A stretch of DNA of 64,000 nt, taken from the NCBI RefSeq assembly GCF_000565285.1, contig NZ_APVL01000003.1:1-64000 (forward strand), given 5' to 3'. Position 1 is the stretch's first letter, and each line of letters opens with the position of its first letter. This DNA comes from Cytobacillus firmus DS1. Its GTDB lineage: Bacteria; Bacillota; Bacilli; Bacillales; Cytobacillaceae. Below the pieces are notes generated by a model. It ran no database searches. It saw only the letters and a program-made list of their open reading frames with translations, and was not told where the DNA came from. A program made the translations under genes and the position numbers. Below are positions 62,335 through 64,000 of the stretch, piece by piece.

Positions 62335-63645
62335 TTAAAACTTCAACTCATAAACCTTCCGCGGCCGCCCGCGCTGCCCGGGCTGTTCTTCACCCGTTAC
62401 TTTGGCTAGCCCCAGCCGCTCGAGCTCCGCCATAATCCTTCTTGAGTTGCGTTCGGTGTTTTTCAGCCACCTTGAGACTTCCTGTGCCGTGACAATCTTT
62501 TTTTGGTAGTGCCTCGAAAGGTACTCGATTTTGGATACGATTGCCGGGTTGATTTTGGCGCCCTTAAAGCGTTCTTCCCATTCCTCTCCCCAAATGCGCT
62601 GCTGATAAGAAATTGCCTCTTCGCCGCTTTCGGAAAGGTGTTCTTTAATTTCCTTGTTTTCATCGACACTAATCACAGGAGAAGCTTTCTCGTCACGTGC
62701 ATATTGGAGGGCTAGCCTTACATTCTGCTCTGCATCATAAGCTGTCAGCCCGTACCCCACACCGATTCTGACCTTCAGCTTGCTGTGGATTTTCGCTTCT
62801 TCTATAAGAGAGTACATGGACGCTTCCTGAAAGTGTATATCCATCTCGCCCCGGGTTGTATAAATAAAGAATAGACCATCCCCGATTTGCACAAAGGAGC
62901 CCTGGACTTTTTCGGCATAGTCAAGCATGACCTGTTTGATTTCCAGCTCATGCCGCTTCATTTCATAGGTAAAATGCTGCTCTTCGAGTGAGCTTGGAGA
63001 GTGAACGACTTCCATTCCCATAATCGCTATCTGGGAGCGTTTATACCAGTTGGATTGGCCTCTTTCCCTTAGATAGCGGAGTACAAGTTTTATGGCGACA
63101 GGTGACGGAACCACCCGATAGCATGGAATTCCCTGCTCCCTCAGCCGGTCATGCACCTCCTGGACACAAGTCAATGCAACCTCCGTCTTCCCTTCCTCAA
63201 AAAGCTTCTTATGAAAACGGATGATTTCCTCTGCCGGCTCGTATTCATTGTAGGAAAAAGTATGGATGTTTAAGTCCCCTAAAAAGTATGTATTCTTTAG
63301 TATATCAAGCTCCGATTCCTGAATGGTGTCCAGGCTTGCCTGCTGAAATCCACCTTCCCTGATATGTGCTTCAAGGAGTGTTCCCAGAAGGCTGGAGCCA
63401 TATAGAGGGGGATAATGGGCGTTTTCTTCTCCAATCAGCCCTTTTGAACGCGCGTAATAATAAGGAGCCTGTCCGGAGAAAAACCATAAATCGATTTCCG
63501 TTTTATGTTCCCTGATAATCTTTTCCGTTTCTTTTGTTTCCTTATAAATGTATGGAATCATCTCAAGCTCGCTGTATTCACGCGACAAGGCAAGAATGTG
63601 TCCAACGGAGTCTCCCGGCCCCACTACCCCAACGCGAATCTTCAT
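62335..63645 (-). CDS. Putative transcription regulator, GGDEF-like plus winged helix
   Basis: I do not know a named family. The 436-residue protein has an N-terminal Rossmann-like segment (IRVGVVGPGDSVGHILALSR). A middle region (about 215-345) resembles the degenerate GGDEF-like fold of CdaR/PucR-type regulators (KLKVRIGVGYGLTAYDAEQN), without a catalytic GGDEF motif. A C-terminal winged helix follows (VSRWLKNTERNSRRIMAELE, then the basic PGQRGRPRKVYEL). It starts 21 bp after the M20 hydrolase gene, so it probably belongs to that operon and may control it. Ligand unknown. Confidence 0.6.
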   Translation of the reverse strand: MKIRVGVVGPGDSVGHILALSREYSELEMIPYIYKETKETEKIIREHKTEIDLWFFSGQAPYYYARSKGLIGEENAHYPPLYGSSLLGTLLEAHIREGGFQQASLDTIQESELDILKNTYFLGDLNIHTFSYNEYEPAEEIIRFHKKLFEEGKTEVALTCVQEVHDRLREQGIPCYRVVPSPVAIKLVLRYLRERGQSNWYKRSQIAIMGMEVVHSPSSLEEQHFTYEMKRHELEIKQVMLDYAEKVQGSFVQIGDGLFFIYTTRGEMDIHFQEASMYSLIEEAKIHSKLKVRIGVGYGLTAYDAEQNVRLALQYARDEKASPVISVDENKEIKEHLSESGEEAISYQQRIWGEEWEERFKGAKINPAIVSKIEYLSRHYQKKIVTAQEVSRWLKNTERNSRRIMAELERLGLAKVTGEEQPGQRGRPRKVYELKF

Positions 63646-63666
63646 TCTTTCCCACCTGCTTCTTCT

Positions 63667-64000
63667 TTATATGCTTGTTTCATTTTTTAAATAGTGAGCG
63701 ATAATCTCTGTTCCCATTTCCAGGTCTTCAATAGAGGCAAACTCCTCAGGATGGTGGCTGAGCCCATTTTTGCAGGGAATGAATAAAAGCCCTGAAGGCC
63801 ATTTGGCCGCCATATTCATGACATCATGGCCAGCACCGCTTTCAAGCACCAACGCTTTGTATCCTAACGCTTCTCCTGATTGCTGCAGTTTCCCCATCAC
63901 TGTCTCATCCAGCAGAATGGATGGATTATGAACAAGCGTTTTTACTTCTATTTTAACACCAAAATCCTCAGAAAGCTGATGACATTTTTCACGGATAAGC
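63667..64000 (-). CDS. M20-family amidohydrolase (N-carbamoyl amino acid hydrolase/allantoate deiminase type), partial
   Basis: The frame is open to the window edge, and only the C-terminal 110 or so residues are here. SGAGHDVMNMAAKWPSGLLF followed by NGLSHHPEEFASIEDLEMG is the hallmark C-terminus of the AllC/HyuC branch of M20 zinc hydrolases, with the metal-ligand histidine in GLSHHPEE. These enzymes hydrolyse ureido or N-carbamoyl amino acids. It is followed closely by the GGDEF-like/winged-helix regulator. Confidence 0.8.
   Translation of the reverse strand, partial: LIREKCHQLSEDFGVKIEVKTLVHNPSILLDETVMGKLQQSGEALGYKALVLESGAGHDVMNMAAKWPSGLLFIPCKNGLSHHPEEFASIEDLEMGTEIIAHYLKNETSI

Overview
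The window looks like low-GC Gram-positive chromosome from the Bacillaceae, probably a Cytobacillus-type bacillus. The evidence is SbsC-like S-layer proteins, B. subtilis-type genes (a PbpC-like PBP3, a PyrR attenuator, cre sites), strong AGGAGG ribosome binding sites and many intrinsic terminators. It contains no rRNA or tRNA gene.

About 1-15 kb is an accessory region. From the left it holds a zinc-ribbon/nuclease protein, a radC fragment, a 5'-truncated silent S-layer gene, an AT-rich origin-like segment with 21-bp inverted repeats, a DUF927 ATPase, two Xer-type tyrosine recombinases, an acidic-tailed SSB-like protein, an ArgR-like regulator, several small unknown genes and two microproteins. 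About 150 bp just 3' of the silent S-layer gene (1918-2066) is repeated in direct orientation 3' of the intact S-layer gene (14967-15114). The silent gene starts abruptly at the point where the intact protein passes from its wall-binding domain to its exposed Ig-like domains. Together this looks like an archived S-layer cassette that could replace the expressed one by recombination.

About 15-29.4 kb is a cell-surface locus. It has the SbsC-type S-layer gene with a clear sigma-A promoter and four paralogues carrying the same helical wall-binding domain, one of them fused to a C39-like peptidase. A secreted S41 protease, an SH3-like secreted protein and a LytR-CpsA-Psr ligase lie among them. 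Next come a c-di-GMP-I riboswitch before a 76-residue protein, PBP3, a NERD protein, a CGCGG-type RiPP precursor-like gene with no maturase nearby, and two chemoreceptors.

About 38-50.6 kb has two catabolic units. The first is a sigma-54 unit (Fe-alcohol dehydrogenase, GntP permease, methylmalonate-semialdehyde-type dehydrogenase) behind an excellent -24/-12 promoter and palindromic upstream sites, next to its CBS-PAS-AAA-Fis activator. The second (hydroxyacyl-CoA dehydrogenase family, SDR, HisD family, LacI regulator, GntP) has a sigma-A promoter with a palindromic operator and a cre-like site. After these come an M42 peptidase, a peptide-binding lipoprotein, codBA under a PyrR attenuator, a SpoIIAA-like protein, a soluble acyl-ACP desaturase, a LysM-NlpC/P60 hydrolase, a third chemoreceptor, an unfamiliar regulator and the end of an M20 hydrolase.

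The most striking non-coding feature is a family of arrays built from CTATTTGCA spaced 20 or 21 bp apart (two helical turns). They occur in seven intergenic regions, and six of the seven end in GTTCACA-like sequence exactly 11 nt after the start of the last unit.
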